This document shows, one piece after another, positions 21,240 through 33,459 of a stretch of DNA of 64,000 nt (positions are counted from its first letter, which is position 1; each line of letters begins with the position of its first letter). The translations under genes were made by a program, and so were the position numbers. The notes under the pieces were generated by a model. It was not told the DNA's origin. It saw only the letters and a list, made by a program, of their open reading frames with translations, and searched no databases. Origin of the DNA: Dipteris shenzhenensis (taxonomy: Eukaryota; Polypodiophyta; Polypodiopsida; Gleicheniales); assembly GCA_047967505.1 (NCBI GenBank), contig CM106538.1; one strand, given 5' to 3'.

Positions 21240-22037
21240 ATGTACTATGAACTCGACATGCCTATGCGGCAGCAAGACACTAAATTACTTGGACAACTTA
21301 ATCACTTGTTGCGAGCAGGTGTACACACCACCAGTGACATCGAAACAATTGTACTATCATCAACCACCTATTAAAGAGAAAGTGCCCTATCTTTTCTACA
21401 CAAACACAACAAAAGAAATTCACAACCATGACGTGTTTCAAAGGCTGGCAACAGACGCTCATTGCATTCATGTTAGACATAAAACATGCAGCAAAACAAT
21501 AAGGATTCCATCGGGCCCAAAATCCTCTAGAGGTTTGCACAAAGAACTACAATTGAAATCCAACATGATAGTTGAAATCTGCTCAGGCAACCTTGACATT
21601 CCAAATGGCCTTGTGAATGGAGCTGATGCTATCTTTAAAGATGCGTTGTTGGATACAAAACCCCCGATTGTTTGGGTTGAGTTTACTAATCCAAATTAGG
21701 GAAGCGTATATGCACAACACACCAATGCCTCTTCAAACAAGACCCTGACCTTGTAAATTGCACGTGAGTTCTAGATTGGAAAAAATGACCTCAACAACGT
21801 TTGCAGGCACAATTACCAATACAACCAGTTGTAGCACGCACAATTCATCATGCACAAGGGCTTTCAATGGACTCCCTTGCATTTGACCCATTAGGAATAA
21901 AGGTCCACGGGCTTATCTACACAACACTCTCTCTCATACACGATTTCAGAAGGCTTTTTAGTCATCCTCCAATGCTGCTATCATCCGAGCCACATACTAT
22001 TATAGGACATAGCCCATGCTCTTCTTCAACCCGATGA
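21235..22037 (+). pseudogene. Helitron/Pif1-type helicase C-terminal fragment
   Basis: The frame at 21235-21699 reads YLFYTNTTKEIHNHDVF, RGLHKELQLKSNMIVEICSG and NGLVNGADAIFKD...IVWVEFTNP. After a stop and frameshift, 21801-22037 reads LPIQPVVARTIHHAQGLSMD, LAFDPLGIKVHGLIYTTLS. These are the last third of a Pif1-family superfamily-1 helicase in the form carried by plant Helitrons (LVNGADG, ARTIHRxQG, VYTALSR). The final arginine of the YTALSR motif is replaced (YTTLSLI). The N-terminal Walker A/B part and the Rep domain are absent, so this is a dead fragment. Confidence 0.7.
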
Positions 22038-22039
22038 AC

Positions 22040-22835
22040 TCGGATAAGAACCTGCATGCCGTCCTTTTTTCCCTCCAAAAATTAGGGTCTGTTTATATTA
22101 TATTAGAAAAGTATCGTATCTATCTTTATATCTCTTCCCTGATAAACCAAAAAGGAAGGATGGTCATATCATGCGTTCTGAAGTCAAGATTCAAAACAAA
22201 AATTCCGACTGTCAACTTAATCACATAGCAGATAAGAATAACATTTTTGGATGTCATCTTCTTCTTCCTTGGGAGCCACTGTGTCGAGCTTGCATACTAC
22301 TCTGAGGATTATTGTGCTTGGGATAGCTGGAGGGAGAAGGCGACCCTAGATGGAGTGGACTCTTCGTCGATAGAAAGCATTCAAACGTGTGCTTGTTGTA
22401 GTAGCAGAGGTAGTGGGAGGATTAGGTGGTGTCACGATGGTATCAACAATGCTCTTCACAACAAGTGTCTCAGAAGTCTTGGTAGGGGGATAGATACAGT
22501 ACTAGAAACCAACGGTCTATCACCAACTGGGAGATACTCGAAATTCGGAGTAGATGTCTCATGCTTGACCTTGTAGGTTGCATTAGCAGGATCATTTCTA
22601 GAGACAAGGCGTGTAGGAACAAGTATTCTCTATTGGAGGCTAAAGTGCCAAAGTTAAGCGAGGCCCCGCAATGTCGGTTTCTCTTTGGAAGAGGAGGGGG
22701 AACCTATGATAGCACAGTCGTTGCTGGTGGGGGTATTGGTGAGGTCATCCTTTAGCGGCACAGGTTGTTCTGAGTCGAGATGGGTCTTCTCCTTTTCTTC
22801 CACTTTTGCAATTAAAACCCGAGCTTGCTCCAAGA
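22040..22835. other. Gap, no recognised gene
   Basis: Short frames only. Serine- and proline-rich minus-strand translation near 22250-22560 could be a gypsy gag or linker remnant, but no motif supports this. Confidence 0.4.
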
Positions 22836-25528
22836 TCATGGCAGGATTGAAGGCAAATGTAGGAACCCCCAAAAGGGCACATAGGCACGACCCTTCTTCT
22901 GAAACATACCACGTGTCTATCTTACTCGCACAGAACTGAGACCCCTAGCAATGATTATTTCAGGAACCACCCATTCCCTATTCATCTGATTTGGCATAGT
23001 TAAGAAGCCCCTAAGACAAAACTAAGTCCTCAAGCTTCCCTCTTAGCCCAAAAAAAAACTCTGCCCAAGGTGAGACAGAACTAAGTTCCTTTAGAGCCTT
23101 TCCTCCACATGGTGATCTATCATGCACTCCTGCTTTGTCACTACAACCAAGTAGGTCAATGCTTGGTATCACTTCACTCAACTTCCATTAAAGACCTTGG
23201 GAATATCTTGGTCGTGTGAGTTTGCTGGCTATATGGTGTCGTTGCTAAAGACCTTGGTAATCTTGTAGGGCTCATTCCAACCAAGTTTGATATTGGACTT
23301 GAGTGGCTCTTGATTCGCATTACACAACAAGACAAGCAAACCTCTCTTAAGATTCATTCGAACAATGTGCCGATCATGCCAAGATCTCCTTTTTTGGATC
23401 ACTTGTTGCAACCAAGCTAGTTGGAAGTCCACCTCATCTAGGTCAGTGAGTTGTTGCAATCATCTCTTGATTGCCACAAGTTCCCCAAGATGATGCTTGA
23501 CCAGCATTTAGAGACTTGGGACAAGAATTCCAAAGACGCCATGGCTGCTAGGAACAAATGCCATTTTTAAAAGATGGTTACCTTGTGATATGGCCAGAGT
23601 GCAGCATAGCGGTGTCCCAATCTCATTGATGTGTGCTCACCATCTTGGTGAGAATGTACTTGAGAATTTTTTTAGTGGACTTGGCTTGACCATTGCACCA
23701 AGGATAGGGTAAGTTGTGGCAACTTGGTGCATCACCACGAAATCGATCATTAGCGATTGAAATACATTCATAAAGTTTGTTACTGACAATTGGACAACCA
23801 TGATATTTTCAAAGATGAACTTCGTTGTGCTACGAGTCGAGTTGTTTTGTAGGGCCTTGACTTCTGCCCACTTGGTGGCATAAGGTGTGGCCGCAATTAT
23901 GTATTTGTTTATTGTGAACTAAGCCACATTTTTCAAAGGCCTAATGTAATCCGAGACCCATATTGCTTTCCATGGCTGGCTTGGATGTAGTGACATGTGA
24001 CACAATGGGAGTAAGTGACATGTTCATTTGATAAAACATCACATTCAACACACCAAGCATGCATATCCCATAACAAACACAAACCTTCCCAAAAAACTTT
24101 TTGAGCTATTAGTAGCTCAGCACAAAATTGACCTCCACTAGGTCCAGTATGTGCCTTGTTGAGCACCATTGCAAATTCATGCAATAGCACCCAATGTCAA
24201 AATACTCCATCTGCTCCTTAGAGATATAACTACCCATGAATCACGCTATATTTCTAGGCTTTCAAAGCAAACTGTTAGTACTTGTCTCGGGAGATCTCTC
24301 AAGAAATGTATCTTGTGATAAATACTATGACATTTCATCATCCTTGGTCCTTGAAAAAAAGAAACAATTGTACATCTGGGAGCTTGATGTGGCTTTCTAG
24401 TTTTGATTTGGATCACTGGGTAAACATGACAAGCAGCCTATACCTGCATAGAATTTTCCTAGCTTGCAAATGATCTTGAAATTGAACTCTTATAATAGTA
24501 GCATCTACCTCATCAAGTGTGACCCCTAAATGACTATCTTGTTTATCTAATACAACAAAGCTTGGTTGTCAACATAGAAGACAAATGGATTATCAACAAG
24601 TAGATAGTGCGGCTTCATGCTTGAAAATGCTATAGTCAAGTGTTGTTATGAACTGCTTGGTACATTGGGTAGTCCAACCTACCATCTGGCTATGCCAAAA
24701 TAATGCCAATTGAATATTTGCTCATTCATTGAGTTCATGAAATGTTCCAAACAACTCCTTGATCCATTGAAAATGTGAGTATCCTTCTTGGTTATTTCAC
24801 ATGGAGGTCAGCATAATCCTTCACTAACCTCATGTAGAAGTTGATCAATCCAACAAAGGATTTGAGTTGTGTCAAATTCTCTAGTTCAGTTATTTGCTCG
24901 ATTGCTTGGATCTTAGTTAGTTCAGTCTAAATGCCTTCCTTGGAAATTAAGTGACCAAGAAATACAATAATCTTTACATGAAAAACACACTTGGATGGGT
25001 TTAGGGAGATGCCTACCTACTAGTACACTTGGCAAAAAGTTCTTCAAGACAAGGAAAATGTATGAACATTGCCCAATATAAACAAAAATCATCCAAGTAA
25101 ATGATAATAATAAGCTCAGTCAAATAATCTAAAAAAGTCTCAACCATGAAACTCTAAACAAGTTGATGGTGCATTACATAAACCATATGGCATGAATGTA
25201 CAGCAATATGCACCCCATTCTATGATAAATGAAGTCTTATGTTGATCCTTAGGTGTTGAATAAATTTGTGCCCACTGAAGCCATCCATAAATGAGTATAT
25301 CTCAGGTCTTGCAAATGGTCAAATATACCATCAGTGAAAGGGATCAGAGAAAGATGTGGCACTCTCTAGGCATTAAGGTTCCTGTAATTCTTAAACGAGT
25401 ACATCTCATGTCTTGCAAATTGGTCAAGTATACCATCAAAAAAGGGATAAGAGAAGGATGCAACACTGTCTAGGCATTGAGGTTCCTCTAATCCACATAA
25501 ACTCAAAGCTTGCCATTTGTCTTGAGCA
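22836..25528 (-). pseudogene. Ty3/gypsy pol remnant, copy 2
   Basis: This is a direct repeat of 15794-18472 with the same domain order: RT start with KWQALSLCGL and FARHEMYSF (25366-25551), RT core, RNase H (about 24550), integrase zinc finger AHTGPSGGQF...HAWCVECDV (23933-24190) and integrase C-terminus HDRHIVRMNLKRGLL, GWNEPYKITKVFSN (23229-23459). It has its own set of stops and indels; for example, it lacks about 60 bases of copy 1 near 24715. The two copies therefore diverged after duplication, or are two insertions of one family. Confidence 0.85.
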
Positions 25529-26348
25529 CCACCAAGATCGGGAACAACCAATCACTTCGATCAATTGCGTGAATGAAGCCTATTTAGATCTATTGGCCTA
25601 GCTCAACTTTGACTTCTTGGCATAGTTTTGATTCATCCTATATTTTTGCTAATGCATCGGCTTGGCATATGGTATATACAAAATCTAATGTTGGTAGATC
25701 TCAGGTGGCACTCCCCATAAATTGGTATAGCTCCATACAATATTGCAAGAAAAGAATTTTGACTACCTGAAGGGGATCATCCAATAAATGGGGGGGTGGC
25801 CCTTTTTTTGAGCAAAAACCTCTGAGCCTATTAGGGCATGTTACTAAAAGAATATTTCTCAAAGATACTATATGTTTATCCATAAATCTTGGGACAAAGA
25901 TGGAGAACTTCATCTAACAATGACAATGATGTGAGGCATGGTGGATACTAGGATGGAAAGATTTTGAAAAAACCCACGTGTAGAGTGGGTTTCTCATAGA
26001 AAATGCCCTCATAACTCTTATTTGATAGGGAGTATACTTGAAGAAAACCTCTCATAAACCCTCTTCATGGGGGGTTTGGCAAGGGAATCCACAATCTGGG
26101 GTGGTTTCTCCTTGGCTTGGAGTTACTACAGGAAGAACTCTTGGCAATATGGAGCAATTTTAACAATATAGCTACTATCATGAGGCTGAGGTTCATGTTG
26201 TAGAATGTTTCCCATGCTTGGGTCATCTCCAAGCTTGAGCACTTGATGAAACTTGGCTAAGTTTGGGACTTGATTAATGAGGATTTGTTTGGCTCGATCG
26301 ACTATAGGATTGAATTCAAGTTTTGTGGTAGGACTGCTGTTGGTGCCT
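25529..26348. other. Gap with gypsy-like minus-strand debris
   Basis: 25920-26077 repeats the flank at 19620-19777. On the minus strand, 26126-26300 reads KLEFNPIVDRAKQILINQVP and KFHQVLKLGDDPSMGN, an open stretch of unknown family that may be part of a gag. No other feature is seen. Confidence 0.4.
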
Positions 26349-26554
26349 TCCCTTTTATTCCTTAGCAAGGTTGGATGCCACCTATTTCTGCTCCTTCCCA
26401 TTGATGTCCTTGGTTTGTGGTGGGGTCATTCTTTGGGACTGGCAGGTGTGTTCCCTTTTATTCCTTAGCAAGGTTGCATGCCACCTATTTCTTCTCCTTC
26501 CCATTGATGTCCTTGGTTTGTAGTGTGGTCCTTCTTTGGGACTAGCAGGTGCAT
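26349..26554. repeat. 103-bp tandem duplication
   Basis: The unit starting tcccttttattccttagc occurs at 26349 and 26452 with scattered changes. On the minus strand both copies encode a variant of RNRWHxTLLRNKRE. Confidence 0.85.
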
Positions 26555-26585
26555 TTCTTTGGTGAGCGTGTGCAAAAATGGCGAG

Positions 26586-26587
<2 letters not shown>

Positions 26588-26616
<29 letters not shown>
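26588..26616. repeat. (CT)n microsatellite
   Basis: About 14 CT units. A (TG)10 run follows at 26681-26700, at the left edge of the 3-kb repeat. Confidence 0.95.
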
Positions 26617-26619
<3 letters not shown>

Positions 26620-26700
26620 CCCTTGTCACATTCCCATTGAAATGAATTAGTTTTTCTTGTCATATTGTGCTGTGACATTCTGTGTGTGTGTGTGTGTGTG

Positions 26701-29700
26701 TTTAGATTTAATAATCCCATCAATAAATGAACCATACAATCAATTCAATCACATAGAATAGCTTTAAAAATTATTTAGAAATTACACAGTTATGGAGAAT
26801 AAATACTTGAAAATCTTAAATATAGTTTTATTTCAGAAGTATAACAGCCAAACCTTGGTAGGGTTACAAAATAAGTACACAAGTGTCGAATCTGTTCGGT
26901 AGTCCAGACTCCGAGGTTAGGGTCCACTTACCTACCACCATCCAAACCAACCATTTGTTAGAACAACAAAGTTGAGCTTGGGTAGATAGGTAATGCCTGT
27001 ATTCCCTGGCTTGTTATCGCTTTACCTCTAAAAACTTGACCTAACCTTTCAGATCCTATAAGAAAGAAGAATTAACTAGATCAATTTAAGAATAAAAATT
27101 AAATGTACATAAATTGCTTGATTGGGAAATTCTAAATTAGAGAAAAAAATCCACATAATGCTAAGTGACCTATACAAGGTAGAAAATGGATCTCTATGAT
27201 AAGTGTAAAAAAGTGTTTTTTCAAATTTATGCCATAAGTAGATGTATACTCGAAATTCACATGAGCTTGGATCCATTGTTTTTGCACACAAAACTAGTAG
27301 TTAGAAATCAAAGGAAAGAGTAGCCATTACTAATTTGAGAAACAATTGTATGGTACTAGCCCAACCAAAGGCTAGCTGATCGCTTTACCTAAGAACTTGA
27401 CCTAACCTTTTAGATCTTATAAGAAAGAAGAATCAACTAATCAAAATGTACATAAATTGCTTGATTGGGAAATTCTAAATTAGAGCAAAAGATCCACATA
27501 TAATGTGTGATTACAAAACAAGGGGGCTAAACTGCACACATAAGAAGAAACATCATCCAAGTTAGACCAAGAGAAGAAACACGATCTTATGAGAAAAATT
27601 TAAACCTTTTTAAAGGGAGTAGTCCATACCCTTTTTAGAAAAAATTAAATATGGGGGGTAATCCTCACCCATCTTTGCACAACATGGGTGATTTTTTTGA
27701 GGTAAAATAAACCCATTTGCTTAAGAATTTCTATATGTATTAGTGGCAATTGATTGATTTAACCAACAAATAATTTAAGGCAATTTATTGATGGAAAAAT
27801 AGGGGAGAACATCTAACCAGGGGAATTGAAAAGATTGGTATTAGATGATAACTACAAAAAGCTAAAGGAATTACAATTAGGTGAGGGGAGTCATCCACAC
27901 CCTCCCTAAAAATAACCTAAAAGTATTAAATAAGGAACTATCCTTCATCATCTTTTTAACACATAAATTATTGTAATAGGTTCAAAAAAGGAAAATAAGC
28001 AACAAAAAACTAGTTAACCCTACAGTTGACTACACAAAAGAACCTTAAAAGGAATGGAAAATTAAGAGCACCTTTATGATAAGGTTTTTTAAAGAAAGAA
28101 ACGTGTCTAAAGCAAGTGCTACCACGCCTCATCACATAGCTTCAAAGAAAATGAAGACTCATGACAAGTTATCACGTAGGGTGGAAGCATGAAGTGAACA
28201 AGACTTAGAGATGGGAGTGATCAAGAATTGTACGCGTCATCCTTCGCAGTCTTGTCATGTGTGTTTAAGTTGCTACTCAATGGCGTGAACTAGCTTTGAT
28301 TACCTTTGCAGGTAAGCATCGTAGGGAAGCCATAAGGAGGCCATAAGGAAACCTATGGGTGATGGCCTTAGAGAAGCAAGAAGCTCGATGAACAGAATGA
28401 ATACACTTAATAAACATTGAAGTGCCAACTAGAGTAACTGTTAAACGGCTATGTCAATGAAGAAATGGTGAACCCTGCCAAGTCTTTATGCTATATGCCA
28501 AGTTGAAAAGATGAGTGAACTAATACCGAGCGATGAAAGCAAAATGGAGTAAGAAAAAATAGGTAACACATAAAGCAACGATATGCAAATGAATAAATGA
28601 TGGAACCTAAGCACGGCCAGTACCAAAAGTAATATGACATGGTGGCGGAAGATCTGTGAGAGAAGGGTGGTCCACTAAGAGGTTTGTTCAAGTCAGCCTA
28701 GATTCTAGTGACCAAAGAAGGTTGTAGAGTAGGACGAAAGTTTGCAAGGCAAAGAGCAAGAGGACGAACACCAAATAGGGTCGCAATTAGATGCAATGTC
28801 TAGCTTAAGAGGGAGTTGAAGCTACAAGGATGGAGGAGGAAAGGAAAAATAAAATCGACAAGGATAAAGAGAGTGAGTAGGAGGCATACGAAGATGGGCA
28901 CCTGAGATGGACGACTGGCTATAATGAGAGATTGTAGAAGTTTGTGGGGGTCTAAGGGCCAAAGTGCACATAAATAATAGCAGTGCTATGAGACGTTTGT
29001 ACCCTGTTTGTACAAGAAGCAAGAGGACAATTATGCGAGGGAAGGGTGGTAGTGGGGGTTAACTTTGTATATGCATGTTGGGATTAAGTCATAGGTGTGA
29101 GAGTCAAGGGTTTATGTGAGTGAAAGGGGGGGGGTGTGGGGGGGTATTATAGTGTGGGCAAAAAGGCAAAAACCGGGGGGGTATGAAGAGTATATGGTAT
29201 GAAGGTTAGAGGTGAGTTGTCGCACAAGATAGGAGTAAATTTTTATCAGGGGAATCAGACCATTAGTTAGAGTTTAAGGGAAGGGTGGGGAAAAGTAGAG
29301 GGGGTCCAACTTAAAAGACAAGGGGGGATTAAAGAGCCTAAATTATGGCAAAAAAAGAAAGGCTCTTCATACATATTGCATCAAACTGATGAAAGACAAA
29401 TCCTATACGGATTTACAAGGTAAATTAAAGGGTGCCATTAAGGTTAACATATTTGTGCAAGCACAAATTATGGGCAGAATCATGATTCAATGTGTGTGTG
29501 TGTGTGTGTTAGGGATTAACCCATGACAAAAAAAGAGGGGGACTTATCCTAAAAAGGCCATTGAGGGCTTCTAGATTACATAAATATTCAAAATGAGGTT
29601 GAAAAGCTTATGTACACCAAACATGAGATTCAATCAAGTGTAAAAAGAGTGATGTGTGGTTATGTGTGTGTGGTGTAAGTGGTCGTATGGCTGGGGGGGT

Positions 29701-29750
29701 AAAGGTGTGTGTACACTAGGAGCATTCTATGTAGTGGTAATGTGTGTGTG
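26701..29750. repeat. 3-kb non-coding repeat, copy A
   Basis: It starts tttagatttaataat after a (TG)n run and ends in ...ggagcattctatgtagtggtaa plus (TG)n. The same order of sequence occurs at 30070-33051. Copy A carries an extra ~225-bp piece (27157-27380, atgctaagtgacc...ggctag) flanked by a partial repeat of the preceding 100 bases. It lacks about 310 bases present in copy B (30833-31147). No gene family is recognised on either strand. A more GC-rich part (28087-29050) has a short frame on each strand. Confidence 0.85.
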
Positions 29751-29778
29751 TGTCCCACTCCCAACCCAGAGGGTAAGT

Positions 29779-29809
29779 CCACATGGTGGGGAGTTATCCC
29801 ACCATGTGG
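29779..29809. repeat. 12-bp perfect inverted repeat, 7-base loop
   Basis: ccacatggtggg (29779-29790) and cccaccatgtgg (29798-29809) are exact reverse complements around gagttat. The flanks gggtaagt and cacttactccc extend the pairing imperfectly to about 20 bp. It lies in the spacer between the two 3-kb copies and is absent at the matching end of copy B. Confidence 0.85.
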
Positions 29810-29830
29810 CACTTACTCCCCACCTAATAG

Positions 29831-30057
29831 TATGCTAAGTGACCTATACAAGGTAGAAAATGGATCTCTATGATAAGTGCAAAAAAATGTTTTATCAAAT
29901 TTATGCCATAAGTAGATGTATACTCGAAATTCACATGAGCTTGGATCCATTGTTTTTGCACACAAAACTAGTAGTTAGAAATCAAAGGAAAGAGTAGCCA
30001 TTACTAAATTGAGAAACAATTGTATGGTACTAACTCGACCAAAGGCTAGTTGGGAGA
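29831..30057. repeat. Second copy of the 225-bp insert of repeat A
   Basis: This matches 27157-27380 (atgctaagtgacctatacaagg...aaaggctag) nearly base for base. It joins the hairpin spacer to the start of copy B, so the spacer itself is made of repeat-A material. Confidence 0.85.
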
Positions 30058-30069
30058 TCACTGTGTGTG

Positions 30070-33051
30070 TTTAGATTTAATAATGCCATCAATAAATGAA
30101 CCATACAATCGATTCAGTCATAGAATAGCTTTAAAAATTATTTAGAAATTACACAGTTATGGAGAATAAAAACTTAAAGAGCTTAAATATAGTTTTATTT
30201 CATAAGTATAACAACCAAACCCTAGTAGGGTTATAAAATAAGTACACAAGTGTCGAATCTGTCCGGTGTCTAGGCTCCGAGGTTAGGGTCCACTTACTTG
30301 CCACCATCCAAACCAACCATTTGCTATAACAATAAAGTTGAGCTTGGGTAGATAGGTAATGCCTATATTCCGTGGCTTGTTATCGCTTTACTTAAGAACT
30401 TGACCTAACCTTTCAGATCCTATAAGAAAGAAGAATCAACTAGATCGTTTTAAGACTAAAAATTAAATGTACATAAAGTGCTTGATTGGGAAATTCTAAA
30501 TTAGAGCAAAAAATCCACATATAATGGGTGATTACAAAATAAGGGGATTAGTCTGCACACATAAGAAGAAACATCATATAAAATAGACACCAAGAGCAGA
30601 AGCACGATCTTATGAGAAAAATTTAAACCTTGTTAAAGGGAGTACTCCACACCCATCTTTGCACAACATGGGCGATCTAGACAAATATTGTTTTTAGAGG
30701 GAAAATAAACCAATTTGCTTAAGAATGTCTACATGTATTAGTGGCAATTAATTGAGTTAACCAACCAATAATTTAAGGAGATTTATTGAAGGAAAAATAG
30801 AGGAGAACATCTAACCAGGGGAATTGAAAGATTGGTTTAAACAAGGAAAAAGATTTAATAAAAAATAAAAGAAATAGAATGAAAAAATTAAACCAAAACT
30901 TGTTAAGGAAGGGGAAAGGTGATTTAGTCCCAATAATTTAAGGAAACAACAACAAATTTCTCTATTAAACTAATTAGACAAAGAATTAAAAGAAATTGAA
31001 TTACTTTGAAAATAGCAATTTGGTTGACTCTTTGAAAACATTAATTTGAATTGATCACTTTACATTATACCGTAAGTTTTACTACAAAGGCAGTAAAGAA
31101 AATTTAAATTTAGACAATAATTAAGAAAAGAACTTTAAGGGACACCAAAATTAGATGATAACTACAAAAAGCTAAACGAATTACAATTGGGTGAGGGGGG
31201 TCATCCACACCATCCCTAAAAATAACCTAAAAGTATTAAAGAAGGAACTATCCTTCATCATCTTTTAATCCATAAATTATTGTAATAGGTTAAAAGAAGG
31301 AAAATAAGCAACCAAAAACCACTCAACCCTACAATTGACTACACAAAAGAACCTTAAAAGGGATGAAAACTTAAGAGCACCTTTATGATAAGGTATTTTA
31401 AAGAAAGAAACGTGTCTAAAGCAAGTACTACCATGCCTCATCACGCGACTTCAAAGAAAATGAAGACTCACGACAAGTTATCACGTAGGGTGGAAGCACG
31501 GAGTGAACAAGACTTGGAGACGGGAGTGATCAAGGATGATCAAGAATTGTATGCGTCATCCTTCTCAGTCTTGTCATCATGTGTGTATAAGTTGCTACTC
31601 AATGGCATGAACCAGCTTTGATTACCTTTGTAGGTAAGCATCGTAGGGAAGCCATAAGGAAAGCTACAAGTGATGGCCTCAGAGAAGCAAGAAGCACGAC
31701 GAATGGAATGAATCCCATTAATAAATGTCAAAAGTGCCAACTAGAGTAATTGTTAAACGGCTATGTCAATGAAGAAATGGTGAACCCCCCCAAGTCTTTA
31801 CGCTATACGCCAAGTTGAAAAGACCAGTCAACTAATACCGAGCGATGAAAGAAAAATGGAGTAAGAAAAAAGAGGTAACACGTAAAGCAACGATATGCAA
31901 ACAAATAAATGATGGAACTTAAGCACAGCCAGCACCAAAAGTAACATGACGGGGTGGCAGAAGACCTATGAGAGAAGGGTGGTCCACTAAGAGGTTTGTT
32001 CAAGTCGGCTTCGATTCTAGTGACCAAAGAAGGTTGCAGAGCAGGACGAAATTCCGCAAGGCAAAGAGCAAGAGGACGAACACCAAATAGGGTCACAATT
32101 AGATACAATGTCTAGCTTGAGAGGGAGTCGAAGCTACAAGGATTGAGGAAGAAAGGAAAAACAAAATCGGCAAGGATAAAGGAGGGATAAAGAGAGTGAG
32201 TAGGAGGCATACAAAGATGGGCACCTGAGATGGATGATTGGCCATGATGAGAGATTGTAGAAGTTTGTGGGGGTCTAAGGGCTAAAGTGCACATAAATAG
32301 CAGTGCTATGAGATGCTTGTACAAGAAGCAAGAGGAAAATTATGCGAGGGAAGGGTGGCAGTGGCGTTAACTTTGTATATGCATGTTGAGATTGAGTCAT
32401 AGGTGTGAGAGTCAAGGGTTTGTGTGAGTCAAAGGGGGGGGGGGTATTATAGTGTGGGCAAAAGGGCAAAAAACCGGGGGGTATGAAGAGTATGTGGTAT
32501 GGAGGTTAGAGGTGAGTTGTCGCACAAGATAGGAGTAAATTTTTATGAGGGGAATCAGACCATTAGTTAGAGTTTAAGGGAAGGGTGGGGAAAAGTAGAG
32601 GGGGTACAATTTAAAAGACAAGGGGGGTTTAAAGAGCCTAAATTATGGCAAAAAAAGAAAGGGTCTTCATATATATTGCATCAAACTGATGAAATACAAA
32701 TCCTATACGGATTTACAAGGTAAATTAAAGGGTGCCATTAAGGTCAACATATTCGTGCAAGCACAAATTATGGGTGGAATCAGGATTGAGTGTGTGTGTG
32801 TGTGTGTTAGGGATTTACCCATGAGAAAAAAAGGGGGGGACTTATCCTAAAAAGGCCATTAAGGGCTTCTAGATTACATAAATATTTTAAATGAGGTTGA
32901 AAATCTTATGTTCACCAAACATGAGATTCAATCAAGTGTACAAAGAGTAATGTATGGTTATGTGTGTGTGTGTGTGTAAGTGGTCGTATGGCTAGGGGGG
33001 TAAAGGTGTGTGTACACTAGGAGCATTCTATGTAGTGGTAATGTGTGTGTT
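30070..33051. repeat. 3-kb non-coding repeat, copy B
   Basis: This is the direct repeat of 26701-29750. A 78-codon plus-strand frame at 31385-31621 (SKKMKTHDKLSRRVEARSEQ) and a 101-codon minus frame at 31803-32108 occur inside. Copy A disrupts the first, and neither matches a known protein. Internal (TG)n and G-rich runs (32437-32447) vary in length between the copies. Confidence 0.85.
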
Positions 33052-33459
33052 TGTAGCTACATCACATCCATAGAAAGAAATTATTAGTCTTCCTTGTCAA
33101 TGTTAGTGCACTATGGTGTTCTCTTAGCCCATCTCTTTGTGCTCTCTTCCAAACAACGAGTATATTAAGTCTTACCTTCACATTCAAGGATTGGCATGAA
33201 GCTTGTCCATTCACTCAAAATAAGTCACTCCAAAAGTTGTTTTTATGTGAAATTGAGTGTGTAGCTACATCACATCTATAGAAAGAAATTATAAGTCTTC
33301 CTTGTCAATGTTAGTGCACTATGGTGTTCTCTTAGTCCCCTCTCTTCCAAACAACGATTATATTAAGTCTACCTTCACATTCAAGGACTGGCATGAAGCT
33401 TGTCCATACACTCAAAATAAGTCACTTGAAAAGTTGTTTTTATGTGAAATTGACAATTG
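33052..33459. repeat. 208-bp tandem duplication
   Basis: tgtagctacatcacatc begins at 33052 and again at 33260. The second copy has a short deletion in the ctctcttcc part. The 3' half (ccttcacattcaagga...ttatgtgaaattga) also recurs near 42000-42085, beyond the copia element. Confidence 0.9.

Noticed and set aside
26701-33051. 3-kb repeats as the two LTRs of one element
   Set aside because: The copies are only about 320 bp apart, begin and end in TG microsatellites rather than TG...CA, and have no PBS, purine tract or target duplication.
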